Of a stretch of 33,376 nt of DNA, positions 15,967 to 26,168 are shown in pieces. Origin of the DNA: Acidobacteriota bacterium (GTDB lineage: Bacteria > Acidobacteriota > Polarisedimenticolia > J045); assembly GCA_027021395.1 (NCBI GenBank), contig JALUUK010000585.1, positions 1 to 33,376 on the forward strand. Reading direction: 5' to 3'. The notes under the pieces were generated by a model. It searched no databases. It had not been told where the DNA came from and saw only the letters and a program-made list of their open reading frames with translations. The position numbers and the translations under genes are program-made. Position 1 is the first letter of the stretch. Each line of letters opens with the position of its first letter.

Positions 15967-18594
15967 ATGCGCCGCTCATCAAGCAAAATCGAATGGGATC
16001 GGAGCCTATCGCGGATCGTATGCCTTGGGGTCGCGGCATGGATCGGCACGGTCGATGCCGATGCGCAGGTGGTGACACAGGTCACCGACGAGAAGACGAC
16101 TCTCACGGCAGGAGCAGCTCTCGATGATGCCGGGACGGCGGTCTATTCGGGAACCTCCGCGGACCTTCTGGGAAACAACCCGGAGCATACCTACCAAATC
16201 GTCCGCTTCGATCCCCAGACCGGATCCCCGACGGAAATCACCAATGCGGAAGACGGCGTCACGGCGACGGTATCGCTCAGCGATGATGGCGTGTGGCTGG
16301 CTTTCGCTTCGCCGGCCGACCTGCTTGGTGACAATCACGACCAAAGCGCGGAACTCTTCGTCATGCAATCCGATGGAAGCGCGCTGAGCCAGTTGACGAG
16401 TGATCCGGCGGTCAACGCGGGCAGCGTCAGTGCGGTGGTCATATCCGGTGACGGTTCACGTGTGCTCTTTATAGCCAATACGGATCCGCTCGGCAGCAAC
16501 GCGAGCAACCTGCCTCAAGCTTTCATCATCGACCGTGACGGGCAGAATCTGGCGCAATTGACTCAGTTCGCGGACGGGTCGTTCGGGCAAATGGCGATCA
16601 GCGATGATGCAACCCGCATCGTCTTCATCCACGACGGTGATCCGCTAGGGTCGAATGCGGACCGTGGGGACGAGGTCTTTGCCGTGAACGGTGATGGTAG
16701 TGGGCTTCGTCAGTTGACGGCGACGCCGGCCACCTTTGATACCGCCGGGGCGACGATTTCAGGAAATGGGCAGACCGTCGCCTTTCATAGCAACGCAAAC
16801 TTGACCGGCGGCAACGTGAACAATCAAGTCGAGATTTTCTTGATCAACTGGGATGGTACGAATCTCAGGCAGCTCACAACGACGCAGAAACTCCTGGGAT
16901 TTACCGGAGATCCGGAGTCATCACGCCCATCGCTCACGGACGACGGGCAAAGAATCTTCTATCAGAGCAATCACAATAACTTTCTAACGAATCTCGACGG
17001 AAACTTCGAAATCTACCGAATCAACGCCGACGGTAGCGGGTTGAGTGCTCTGACTTCGACCTTGCTTTCCTTCGGAAATTTCGCTCCCGTCGTTTCGGGG
17101 GATGGCTCGCGGGTGGCCTATCTCGCAGTCGATGCCGACATCACATTGGAGGCAATGGATGGCAATGGAGGCAATCGCCAGCCTCTCCTGCCCTTCGAAT
17201 TGATCTTCAGCGCTCAAGCCGACCTCGCGCCCGGTGGCGATATCGTCGTTTTCGTTCGCACACTAGGTCTATTCAGCAGCGGACACCTCTTTCGCGTCAA
17301 TCCCGACGGCTCGGGTCTCGCGCAGATCACCAACTTCGATTCCGGCAATGTCGCCGATCCTTCGCTTGCGGGAGATTCGCAAACGGTCGTTTTTTCGGCC
17401 GATAGCGATCCGCTAGGGACGAACGACGATCTGTCGGAAGAGATCTTCAAGATTCAGGTCGACGGCACGGGCCTTGCGCAGTTGACCTCCTATTCCAACA
17501 CCGAGGTTTCGACCGATTCGCAGCGTCCGGCCGTTTCCACGAATGGCTCGGTGATCGTTTTCGATTCAGATGCCGATCTTCTCGGCACCAATGCGGACTT
17601 TTCACGAGAGATCTTCCGAGTGAATGCCGACGGGAGCGGTCTCCTGCAGTTGACCGATACTCCGGCAAATCGCGTCAGCCAAAGAGCGCGTATCGATGCG
17701 ACCGGCGATTTCTTGGTCTTCGAGTCCAACGCCGATCTCGACGGCGGCAATCCGGACGGTTCTTTCGAGATCTACCGCATGAAGAGCGACGGAACTTCCG
17801 TCATGCGCATTACCGGCGATCCGACTCTGGATTCGCGGAGCCCGGATATCTCCGGAGACGGAATGCTGGTTGCATTCCATTCGGGTGCCGATTTTCTCGG
17901 ATCGAATGCGGAAGGGAACGACGAGATCTATCTCTACGATGTCGCCGCGGCCACGATGACGCAATTGACGTCTTTCGCAAGCGGGTCGTCGAAGTCGGCT
18001 CGTATCAACGGTGACGGTACCTTCGTTTTCTTTACATCGGATGCGGAAGTGTTTGAACCGGACCCGGATACGCTTTCGGATATCTATCGTGTTCCTGTAG
18101 GAGGCGGCTCTATCGAGAGAATGGGCGCTCTCAAGGCGGGAAACGCGAGCGGCGCCGTTCCGAGCGATGACGCCGGCGTTGCGGTGTTTTCCGGAGTCGG
18201 CGATTTCACCGAGCGCAACAAGGATCTACAGCCGGAACTTTGGGTCTTGGACCTCTCGTTGCGTCCGGACTTCGTCATCTCGAAGTCGCAGCCCACAGAG
18301 CTGTCTTGGTCGCACGAGGCCGGGCCGCTGCGCTACGACGCGATTCGCGGCCGCGTTGCGGACCTCGCGCCGGGTGCCGGCAATGATACCAATCTAGGGG
18401 TCGTCGTTTGCTTGGAAGATGATTCACCCGATGCGGATACCCGTGGTTTCGGGGATTCCGCGGAGCCCGTAGCGGGCGAAGCATTTTTCTTTCTCTATCG
18501 GGGGACGCGCGGGCTCGATGATGGTCCCGGAACCTACGGACCGACGAGCGCCGGCGGCTCACGCCTAGCCGACAGTGGGGACTGTCAGCCCTAG
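15967..18594 (+). CDS. Secreted TolB-like/PD40 beta-propeller repeat protein
   Basis: Signal-like N-terminus; repeated unit (S)xDGxxVxFxSxADxLGxNxDxxxEIFxxxxDGxxLxQLT about 14 times. GGAGGAGG ribosome-binding site upstream of ATG 15967. Confidence 0.88.
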   Translation: MRRSSSKIEWDRSLSRIVCLGVAAWIGTVDADAQVVTQVTDEKTTLTAGAALDDAGTAVYSGTSADLLGNNPEHTYQIVRFDPQTGSPTEITNAEDGVTATVSLSDDGVWLAFASPADLLGDNHDQSAELFVMQSDGSALSQLTSDPAVNAGSVSAVVISGDGSRVLFIANTDPLGSNASNLPQAFIIDRDGQNLAQLTQFADGSFGQMAISDDATRIVFIHDGDPLGSNADRGDEVFAVNGDGSGLRQLTATPATFDTAGATISGNGQTVAFHSNANLTGGNVNNQVEIFLINWDGTNLRQLTTTQKLLGFTGDPESSRPSLTDDGQRIFYQSNHNNFLTNLDGNFEIYRINADGSGLSALTSTLLSFGNFAPVVSGDGSRVAYLAVDADITLEAMDGNGGNRQPLLPFELIFSAQADLAPGGDIVVFVRTLGLFSSGHLFRVNPDGSGLAQITNFDSGNVADPSLAGDSQTVVFSADSDPLGTNDDLSEEIFKIQVDGTGLAQLTSYSNTEVSTDSQRPAVSTNGSVIVFDSDADLLGTNADFSREIFRVNADGSGLLQLTDTPANRVSQRARIDATGDFLVFESNADLDGGNPDGSFEIYRMKSDGTSVMRITGDPTLDSRSPDISGDGMLVAFHSGADFLGSNAEGNDEIYLYDVAAATMTQLTSFASGSSKSARINGDGTFVFFTSDAEVFEPDPDTLSDIYRVPVGGGSIERMGALKAGNASGAVPSDDAGVAVFSGVGDFTERNKDLQPELWVLDLSLRPDFVISKSQPTELSWSHEAGPLRYDAIRGRVADLAPGAGNDTNLGVVVCLEDDSPDADTRGFGDSAEPVAGEAFFFLYRGTRGLDDGPGTYGPTSAGGSRLADSGDCQP

Positions 18595-18637
18595 CTTCAA
18601 GATTCGTCGCAGCTTTCGTTGCACAAGGAGATTTCTG

Positions 18638-21600
18638 ATGCGTATTCATCGCTTCGTAGCGGTCTTTCTCTTGCCGATTTTCGGTGTTGTTCCCGTTTTG
18701 GGGATCCAGGCACCGGAGTCATCGCCAGCACCGAATTTCGACATACGCTTACCTGCTCGCGAAGCGGACCGCGCCGGGTTCAGATTGAAGCGGCCCGATC
18801 CGATGCAGCACGCAGCAGCAGAAGCGCTGCGCCGATCTCTTCCGGGCGTGGTTCTGCGCTGGGATGATCTGTCGGCTGCACCGCACTGGTTGGCGGCTGC
18901 GCCGGGAAGCGCGCTCGCTGCTCCGAGCGCCGACTCACCGGAAGAGGCCGCCCGCTCCTTCCTTCGCGAGCATGCCGTCTTGTTCGGGATAAGAGGTGCG
19001 GAAATGCAGGAATTGCGTCTCGGAAGTCGAGTGAGCGCACCGAAGGGCGGATCGCGTCTGTATTTCGAGCAATGGATTCGAGGAATCGAAGTCTTCGGTG
19101 GCCGGGTCAACGTGAATCTCTCGGCGGATGGTTCGATTCGGTCGCTAGGAGCGCGTCTATACCCGGTCGGTCGACTTTCCGACAAGCCGACTCTATCGGC
19201 GTATGACGCGGTGGTGAGAGCGGCAAGGGACGTATACCAAGGCATGGCTTTCAGCGCTCGAGAAAGGGAGAAGGAGGATACGCCGGAGCAAAGGACGATT
19301 TTCGAAAAAGAGTCTTTCGGAGAAGCTCCGCAGGCGCGACTGGTCTTTTTCCCCGAGGCAACCGGCGCACGCCTTGCATGGGAGATTCGCCTCGCCGAGA
19401 AGACGAAGCGAACGAGCTACGTCATTCTACTCGATGCGCACGACGGAACCCTGCTTTTTCGCCACAACGAGACCTTGCACGCTGAAGCACGGGTGTTGGA
19501 CGCGACGAAACCGAGTCCTCAGACGGAGGAAGCTTCACCCAATGATCATCGCCTGATCACTTTGCCGGGCAGCACTCCCCAATCTCCAAACGGCTATCTC
19601 GACGGCGCCGGTGTCGTGATGGCCGGGAACAACGCGACGTCGCATCTCCGGTACTGGACGGAAGAGGGACTCGCGGAAGCCTCGGGGGCCTACGATTACC
19701 TCTACAATACGGCAAACTCCGGTCTGACCAATGCTTGGTATTGGGCGAACCGCGCGCATGATCTCTTCTACGATGCAGGTTTCACCGAAGAGGCAGGCAA
19801 CTTCCAGGCTGACAACTTCGGACTCGGCGGCGTCGGAGGCGATGCGCTCGGCGTCGTGCATTGGATATCCGGCGGGCGCAACAATGCCTACTTTACGAGC
19901 TCGGTGGATGGCGAGCAATCCACGATGAATTTCTTTTGGGTCAATTGCCTCTATTGCGGTGACCACGACGGGTACCCGGAAAACGGAGGCGAACGGCATA
20001 CCGGCTTCATGCGCGAAGTGGTCTTCCACGAATACGGCCACGGTGTGAGCATACGGATGGTCGGTGGACCGGCGGACGACGGATGCCTCCGTGGCACTCA
20101 ATCAGGAGGAATGGGCGAGGGGTGGAGCGATCTTTTCGGGGCGACGTTCTTCGACGATCCGCAGATCGGCGATCACTTCTACGAGGGTTCCGGATGGATG
20201 CGCGATTTGCGCAACGACCTCAGCTATGAGGAAGTCTGCCGGGTCGGAGATTCCGGATGCCAAGTTCACGGCGAGGGGATGATCTGGTCCGGTACGCTTT
20301 GGAATCTACGACAGTCCATGATGGCGCTCGATCCTGTGTCGGGCCGGCGGAATTTCGAGCGCATCGTCGTGGAAGGTCTGGCCAGTACGGTCTGCTTTCC
20401 TTCCATGCTCGACGCACGCGACGGCATTCTCGACGCGGATACGGCATTGTTCGCTTCGGCCCATCATAAGCAAATCTGGCACGCATTCGCCGAACGGGGG
20501 ATGGGGTCGGCCGCATGGAGTGCCGGAGCCGAAGACACCGCACCGATCGCCGATTACACCGTTCCTTCGGGAATGGAGTGTACCGCACCTTCGGCCGCCG
20601 TGAGTTTGACGGCGACGGCATCTGCGAGCAACGAAGTGCGGCTCGACTACGACGCGTCCGGAGCAGCCGCAGTCGAGATTTGGCGGGAGGATCTCGACAA
20701 CATGCTCGATCGTCCGATCAAGATCGCAGCGACGAATGATGTCGCGACCTTCCTCGATGACGGAGTGCAAGGCGGTCGCAGCTATCGCTATCATCTGGTT
20801 TCGCTCGGCGATGGCGGGATCTCATGCCGCTCGCCTCAGTCGAGCACCGCAGATGTGACGGCAACCGGCGTCTGCACGGGATATCCGTATTTCCAGCCGG
20901 GGCTCGTCATCACCGACGGAGATCCGGGCTGTGCCTTGACCTTGAGTTGGAATGCGGCGAGCGCGAGCTGCGACGGCGAGTCCGTGGTTTACAATGTGTA
21001 CGCGGCGGAGATTCCCGGATTCGAACCATCGGATCGCAATCTAGTGGCCAGAACCGTCGATACGACCGTATCGATCATCCCGGACGATGCTACGCGAGCG
21101 CACCACTATCTCGTTCTCGCTCAACACGGGACGTTGGAAGACGAGCCGAATCATGAAGATCGAGGTTCGGCACAGCGGCTACAGTGGGTCGCGGCATTGC
21201 CGACACTCGGGCGGAGTACCGTTCAAACTTGGGATTTCGACAGCGGTCCGGACGGGTGGGTCGTCAACAACAGCGATGATCCCGCCGGTGGATGGGTGTT
21301 GACGGGATCACCTCAGCCGACACGCTACGGAGGCTCATTGCTTGCTCCGGACGAGCCCGCTGGAGGCACGGGACAATCTTGGGTGACCGGTGACGACGGA
21401 AATGTTCCGACGTCGATCACCGAGCAAGACCTCGATGGCGAGGTGGTCCTGAGTTCTCCGGTATGGGACGGAACCGGCGGGGCCACGATCTTCTCGTTCG
21501 ACTACTGGGCCCATCAGAGAGGGTTCTTCGCGGGCGGTCTTCGCCTCGACGTCGACAACGGCATAGATACCGTTCGAATTTTCGACATAGGATGGATGAC

Positions 21601-22999
21601 GGCGCAGCGCTTCGAGACGGCGGGGCGATATGGATGGCAGCGTTTCGAAGTCGATTTGGCGCAGTATGTCAGCCCGTCCGCAACCATGAGTGTGGATATC
21701 CGGGCTTTGCCCAATCGTGAGTTCAGCGAGTTCGGCGTCGACAACGTCAGGGTCGAGTCGGCAACGGTCTGTGCGCGGTCCGCTCTCGTCGTCGATGGGG
21801 TGACGATCGATGATTCCCCGGCCGGTTGGGGCAATGGGAACGGTGTGGCTGAACCGGGAGAGACTCTTCGACTGCTCGTGAACCTCCGCAACGATGGATC
21901 AGCGGATGCCGTGGCTCCGGTGGGAAGGATCATCTCTGCACCGGCCGGTGTCGTGATCCATGAGGAAAGCGATGACTTTCCGGATCTTCCCGTAGGCCAA
22001 GTTCGAGGTTCGAACAACCAGGGTTTCACGTTGACTCTGCCGGACGTCATGCTTTGCGACGATGCATTCGAAATCGGGTTCGAGTTGACCGATAGCGCTG
22101 GAACCCTATCGCACGATCGTGCGGTGCTCGAGGCCGGTACGACGTTCACCGATACGGTCTTTGCCGACGATTTCGAGACGGATCAGGGATGGACGGTCCA
22201 AGGGGCAACCGTAGGACAGGGGATGTGGGAGCGGGGAACGCCTGTCGCCGGAGGTTTGAATCCGACGGCTTGTTTCGAGGGGCAATCCTGTTTCGTCACC
22301 GGACTCGACGGATCGCTTCTAGACCACGACGTGGACGGCACCGTCGCGGAGCTGTTTTCGCCGCTCTTCGATCTGACGGGATACAAGCGCACACGCTTGG
22401 AATTCGCCCTGTACTTCCAGGACGACTCGAGCGACAGCGATTTCTGGCAGGACTACGGTCGCTACGCCGCATATGTCGACGACGGGTTGATCAGCGCGAC
22501 GAGTCAGCGGTATGAAGGTGGGCCGACGAGCGGATGGGAGTCGAGAACATTGACCATCCACAATAGAGTGCCGAGTGTTCCCGACATGCGATTGTATTTT
22601 TCGGCATTGGATCGCAATGAGTACTACTATGGATCGGCCACCGATAGCACCGTGGAAATGGCGATCGATGATGTGCGAGTCATCGGCGATCGGCAGGAAT
22701 GCGCTGCGTCGAGCGTGAGCTTGTCGCCGAACGGCATCGGCCCGACACTTCGTATCGCGAAAAGCGGAGTTGGAGGAGAAAACGGAGAGTTGACTTGGAC
22801 GCCGTCCCCGGTCGACGGGACGCACGACGCGCCGGCTTACTACGAGCTGTATGTCTCAGATCGACCGGATGCAGGGTTCATACGGAGGGACACGACGACG
22901 ACGACCTCGATCGCTCGTTCGTTCGAAGCAGGCAACGCTTTCTACCGGATCACCGCGGTAAACTCCGCCGGCGTCAGCCCGGATCATCCCACACCGTGA
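18638..22999 (+). CDS. Secreted M36 (fungalysin-like) metalloprotease with long multidomain C-terminus
   Basis: Signal peptide MRIHRFVAVFLLPIFGVVPVLG; FTP-like propeptide; VVFHEYGHGVSIRMVGG (HExxH) and GGMGEGWSDLFG. AAGGAG precedes ATG 18638. Confidence 0.93.
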   Translation: MRIHRFVAVFLLPIFGVVPVLGIQAPESSPAPNFDIRLPAREADRAGFRLKRPDPMQHAAAEALRRSLPGVVLRWDDLSAAPHWLAAAPGSALAAPSADSPEEAARSFLREHAVLFGIRGAEMQELRLGSRVSAPKGGSRLYFEQWIRGIEVFGGRVNVNLSADGSIRSLGARLYPVGRLSDKPTLSAYDAVVRAARDVYQGMAFSAREREKEDTPEQRTIFEKESFGEAPQARLVFFPEATGARLAWEIRLAEKTKRTSYVILLDAHDGTLLFRHNETLHAEARVLDATKPSPQTEEASPNDHRLITLPGSTPQSPNGYLDGAGVVMAGNNATSHLRYWTEEGLAEASGAYDYLYNTANSGLTNAWYWANRAHDLFYDAGFTEEAGNFQADNFGLGGVGGDALGVVHWISGGRNNAYFTSSVDGEQSTMNFFWVNCLYCGDHDGYPENGGERHTGFMREVVFHEYGHGVSIRMVGGPADDGCLRGTQSGGMGEGWSDLFGATFFDDPQIGDHFYEGSGWMRDLRNDLSYEEVCRVGDSGCQVHGEGMIWSGTLWNLRQSMMALDPVSGRRNFERIVVEGLASTVCFPSMLDARDGILDADTALFASAHHKQIWHAFAERGMGSAAWSAGAEDTAPIADYTVPSGMECTAPSAAVSLTATASASNEVRLDYDASGAAAVEIWREDLDNMLDRPIKIAATNDVATFLDDGVQGGRSYRYHLVSLGDGGISCRSPQSSTADVTATGVCTGYPYFQPGLVITDGDPGCALTLSWNAASASCDGESVVYNVYAAEIPGFEPSDRNLVARTVDTTVSIIPDDATRAHHYLVLAQHGTLEDEPNHEDRGSAQRLQWVAALPTLGRSTVQTWDFDSGPDGWVVNNSDDPAGGWVLTGSPQPTRYGGSLLAPDEPAGGTGQSWVTGDDGNVPTSITEQDLDGEVVLSSPVWDGTGGATIFSFDYWAHQRGFFAGGLRLDVDNGIDTVRIFDIGWMTAQRFETAGRYGWQRFEVDLAQYVSPSATMSVDIRALPNREFSEFGVDNVRVESATVCARSALVVDGVTIDDSPAGWGNGNGVAEPGETLRLLVNLRNDGSADAVAPVGRIISAPAGVVIHEESDDFPDLPVGQVRGSNNQGFTLTLPDVMLCDDAFEIGFELTDSAGTLSHDRAVLEAGTTFTDTVFADDFETDQGWTVQGATVGQGMWERGTPVAGGLNPTACFEGQSCFVTGLDGSLLDHDVDGTVAELFSPLFDLTGYKRTRLEFALYFQDDSSDSDFWQDYGRYAAYVDDGLISATSQRYEGGPTSGWESRTLTIHNRVPSVPDMRLYFSALDRNEYYYGSATDSTVEMAIDDVRVIGDRQECAASSVSLSPNGIGPTLRIAKSGVGGENGELTWTPSPVDGTHDAPAYYELYVSDRPDAGFIRRDTTTTTSIARSFEAGNAFYRITAVNSAGVSPDHPTP

Positions 23000-23027
23000 G
23001 CGATGTCGACTCGCCGGAGTCTTCCTC

Positions 23028-23450
23028 ATGGGCGAATATACATTCTTTGACCATACGGGAGACTTCGGCATGGAGATCGAGGCCGCAAGCGTAGCAGATG
23101 CCTATCAGACGCTTGCGGCCGGTTTCATGGATCTGCTTCTAGACGGTTCGGGAAGAATCGCAGCCCGCGAGAGGAGAAAGGTGGAGGTCTCCGGAGTCGA
23201 TGCGGCAGATACTATGGTCGCTTTCGCGAACGAAGTCCTGTTTCTTTTCGAAACGGAAGGATTTCTCGTCGCCGAAGTTGCAATCGAGCGTGCATCGCAG
23301 GAGTGTTTTTCTGCTACTCTTCGTGGTGAGGTGCGCGATCCCGCGCGGCATATGATAGCCCGAATCGTCAAGGCGGTGACGCACCACGAGGCTCGGATCG
23401 AAGAAGATGCATCGGGGCGAGTCCGGGCGCGTCTCATCTTCGATCTCTAA
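23028..23450 (+). CDS. Archease
   Basis: 140 aa; FFDHTGDFGMEIEAASVADAYQTLAAGFMDLL and C-terminal KAVTHHEARIEEDASGRVRARLIFDL match the archease family; adjacent to rtcB. Confidence 0.9.
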   Translation: MGEYTFFDHTGDFGMEIEAASVADAYQTLAAGFMDLLLDGSGRIAARERRKVEVSGVDAADTMVAFANEVLFLFETEGFLVAEVAIERASQECFSATLRGEVRDPARHMIARIVKAVTHHEARIEEDASGRVRARLIFDL

Positions 23451-23524
23451 CCCGGACCCAACGTGCAACCCTCGATGGGAACGTTCTCGGTGGAGGGTTT
23501 CGCGAATGTTCCAGGGTCAAGGCA

Positions 23525-25054
23525 GTGATGAGCAAGAGTAGAAAGACGCGCGACAAGGAGCAGCAAGCGTCGAAGGGACGGCGGGGCCGGAAGTCTTCGA
23601 TCGAGATCGCGACTCCTCCCTACGGGGGATCTCCGGTGCCGTTGGAACCCATCGATGGTGTGCGGTGGCGCATTCCGAAAAAAGGGCTGATGCGAGTCGA
23701 TGGAGTGATCTACGCAGGTAAAGATCTGCTGCCCGATCTACGCGAGGACCGGTGCCTCGAGCAGGTGGCCAATGTTGCGACGCTGCCGGGGATCGTGGGC
23801 GAGTCCCTGGCCATGCCCGATATCCACTGGGGATATGGTTTTCCAATCGGTGGGGTCGCGGCATTCGATGAAGAAGAGGGCGTCGTCAGTCCTGGAGGGG
23901 TGGGCTACGACATCAACTGCGGTGTACGGCTACTGGTTTCCGATCTCCCGGCGGACGATCCATCCGTCAATATCCGCAAGTTGACGCAAGCACTCTACGA
24001 GGCGATTCCGGCGGGTGTCGGATCGAAAAGAAAGGATCTGCGGATCTCAGCCGGCGAACTCGATCAGGTGATGCAGCAGGGCGTCGGGTGGGCGGCAAAA
24101 AACGGCTTTGCCGAAGCGCATGATGCCGAGCATATCGAGGAAGGCGGATGCCTGCCGAATGCTGATCCGTCGAGCGTATCCTCGAGGGCGCGTCTTAGAG
24201 GCCGAGGGCAGCTAGGAACCCTCGGCTCGGGCAATCATTTCGCAGAGATCGGCATGGTGGATACGATCTATCAACGAGAAGCCGCGAGAGCGTTCGGCCT
24301 GAAGGAACGACAGATCACGTTGATGATACACTCCGGCTCTCGCGGTCTGGGACATCAGGTCTGCACGGATTCCCTGCAAGAGATGCTTCGCGCCGTCGAA
24401 CGCTACGAGATACCGCTCGTCGATCGGCAGTTGTGCTGCTCACCAATCACGAGTTCCGAAGCGAAGCGATATCTCGGAGCCATGGCCGCCGCAGCAAACT
24501 ACGCCTTCGTCAATCGACAAGTGATGACGCACTGGGCGAGGCAGGTTTTCAAGCGTCTCTACGGTGCATCGTTGATCACCGTTTACGACGTTTGTCACAA
24601 TATCGCCAAATTCGAAAGGCACCTCGTCGATGGAGTGTCGCGCCGGCTCCTGGTGCACCGCAAGGGGGCGACACGAGCGCTGTCAAGAGGACACGAGGAT
24701 CTGCCCGCTGCCTACCGAGATGCAGGACAACCCGTGATCATCCCCGGCGATATGGGAAGATACTCTTTCGTGCTGCGCGGAGCGCAGGCCTCCGAGCGAA
24801 CTTTTGCTTCCGCCTGCCACGGTGCGGGACGACTTCTCTCGCGTTCCGAGGCCAAGCGTCGCTTCGCTTCGGAGGACGTCGCTGGTCGGCTAGCCTGCCG
24901 CGGAATCGTCGTGATCGGAGCCTCCCGAGCCACCGTCATCGAAGAAGTGCCGGAGGCCTACAAGGATGTGGCACGTGTCGTCGATGCGGTTCAAGAGGGA
25001 GGGTTGGCCGACAAGGTTGCACGAATCCGCCCGATAGGATGCGTCAAGGGCTGA
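23525..25054 (+). CDS. rtcB: RtcB-family RNA-splicing ligase
   Basis: PDIHWGYGFPIGGVAAF, GGVGYDINCGVRLL, LGSGNHFAEI, SGSRGLGHQV, YDVCHNIAKFE, HRKGATRA, ACHGAGR. Confidence 0.96.
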   Translation: MMSKSRKTRDKEQQASKGRRGRKSSIEIATPPYGGSPVPLEPIDGVRWRIPKKGLMRVDGVIYAGKDLLPDLREDRCLEQVANVATLPGIVGESLAMPDIHWGYGFPIGGVAAFDEEEGVVSPGGVGYDINCGVRLLVSDLPADDPSVNIRKLTQALYEAIPAGVGSKRKDLRISAGELDQVMQQGVGWAAKNGFAEAHDAEHIEEGGCLPNADPSSVSSRARLRGRGQLGTLGSGNHFAEIGMVDTIYQREAARAFGLKERQITLMIHSGSRGLGHQVCTDSLQEMLRAVERYEIPLVDRQLCCSPITSSEAKRYLGAMAAAANYAFVNRQVMTHWARQVFKRLYGASLITVYDVCHNIAKFERHLVDGVSRRLLVHRKGATRALSRGHEDLPAAYRDAGQPVIIPGDMGRYSFVLRGAQASERTFASACHGAGRLLSRSEAKRRFASEDVAGRLACRGIVVIGASRATVIEEVPEAYKDVARVVDAVQEGGLADKVARIRPIGCVKG

Positions 25055-25180
25055 TGATCGCTGAAAGATGAAGGTTTCGTGCAGAGCCGATACCGGCATC
25101 GCCTGATCGCTGCGAGAAAGCTGCGGTGTATGGTCATCTCGTGAAGAAAGCAGATCGAACGGCTAGAATGTTCCCCCAAG

Positions 25181-26167
25181 ATGAAGGAATTGGAGAAGTT
25201 CGTGCGAAGGTTTTTCGGAGTGACGAAATTGCGGCCGACTGTTGCGCTTCTCACGACGTTCGTCGGCTCTTGGATTGCGACGGCCGATGAAATCGAATCC
25301 CGCGTGTATGCCGTCAGCGGTATCGTCTGCGAAGCCGGAGACTACGGAGTGGCGAGCTTGGCGGAGGTTCAAGGAAACGGAGAAGGGGGCGAGGCTCCCT
25401 GTATTTTCCCGGCCCAAGACGTGAAGATCACGCTGCGCGTGGGCGAACGAGATCTACATGAGACGCGATCGGATTCTGCGGGGCGCTTCGTTCTGCCGGA
25501 TCGTCGCGAATCGGACGAGGATGCATGCATTCGATTCGAGGCGGAAGGAGTCAATCCGTATACGACCTGCTATCGATCTCTGATCAGTCGGGGAGTCTTG
25601 GCGCCCGGGCGCAACGAGCTTCGCGTCGAGCTTCTCTCGTCGGTTTTCGACTACGAGGAGTTTTCTCCCTCGCAAGAGCATGGTTCTTCGCTCGATGCGG
25701 GAGTCGATCCCTGGGCGTCCGGAGGTGAAACGCTTCGCGGATTCTTGCAGGCGAACTTCGACGCGCTCGATGTGCTTGATCTAAACGGCGAACGCATCAC
25801 GCGAGAATCACTGGCCGGACAGTGGGTATTGATCGAGTTCTGGGCGACCTGGTGCGGATTCTGCCGCAAAGAGATTCCGCATTTGCGCGAGGCCTATGAA
25901 GAGTTCAAAGACCACTCGTTCGAGATGATCGGGATCAGTCTGGATCAGATCGATGGCGCGGCATTCCGTTCCTGGATCGGCAAGCAAGGGATGAGTTGGC
26001 GCCAAGTGCTAGGGGAGAACGCGGAGAGACATCCGTTGGGTGATGTCTTCCGCGTCGTTGATCTTCCGCGTTCGTTCCTGGTCGACCCGAATGGCCGCGT
26101 CGTGGGGGCCAATCTTCGCTCCTGGCGGGTCAAGCATGAATTGAAGCGGCGAATGGGCGAGAAGTGA
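25181..26167 (+). CDS. TlpA-like thioredoxin-fold protein with N-terminal signal and carboxypeptidase-regulatory-like domain
   Basis: WVLIEFWATWCGFCRKEIPHLREAY (CGFC active site), VVDLPRSFLVDPNGRVVG; N-terminal hydrophobic segment; SDSAGRFVLPD regulatory-like domain. Confidence 0.9.
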   Translation: MKELEKFVRRFFGVTKLRPTVALLTTFVGSWIATADEIESRVYAVSGIVCEAGDYGVASLAEVQGNGEGGEAPCIFPAQDVKITLRVGERDLHETRSDSAGRFVLPDRRESDEDACIRFEAEGVNPYTTCYRSLISRGVLAPGRNELRVELLSSVFDYEEFSPSQEHGSSLDAGVDPWASGGETLRGFLQANFDALDVLDLNGERITRESLAGQWVLIEFWATWCGFCRKEIPHLREAYEEFKDHSFEMIGISLDQIDGAAFRSWIGKQGMSWRQVLGENAERHPLGDVFRVVDLPRSFLVDPNGRVVGANLRSWRVKHELKRRMGEK

Positions 26168-26168
26168 C

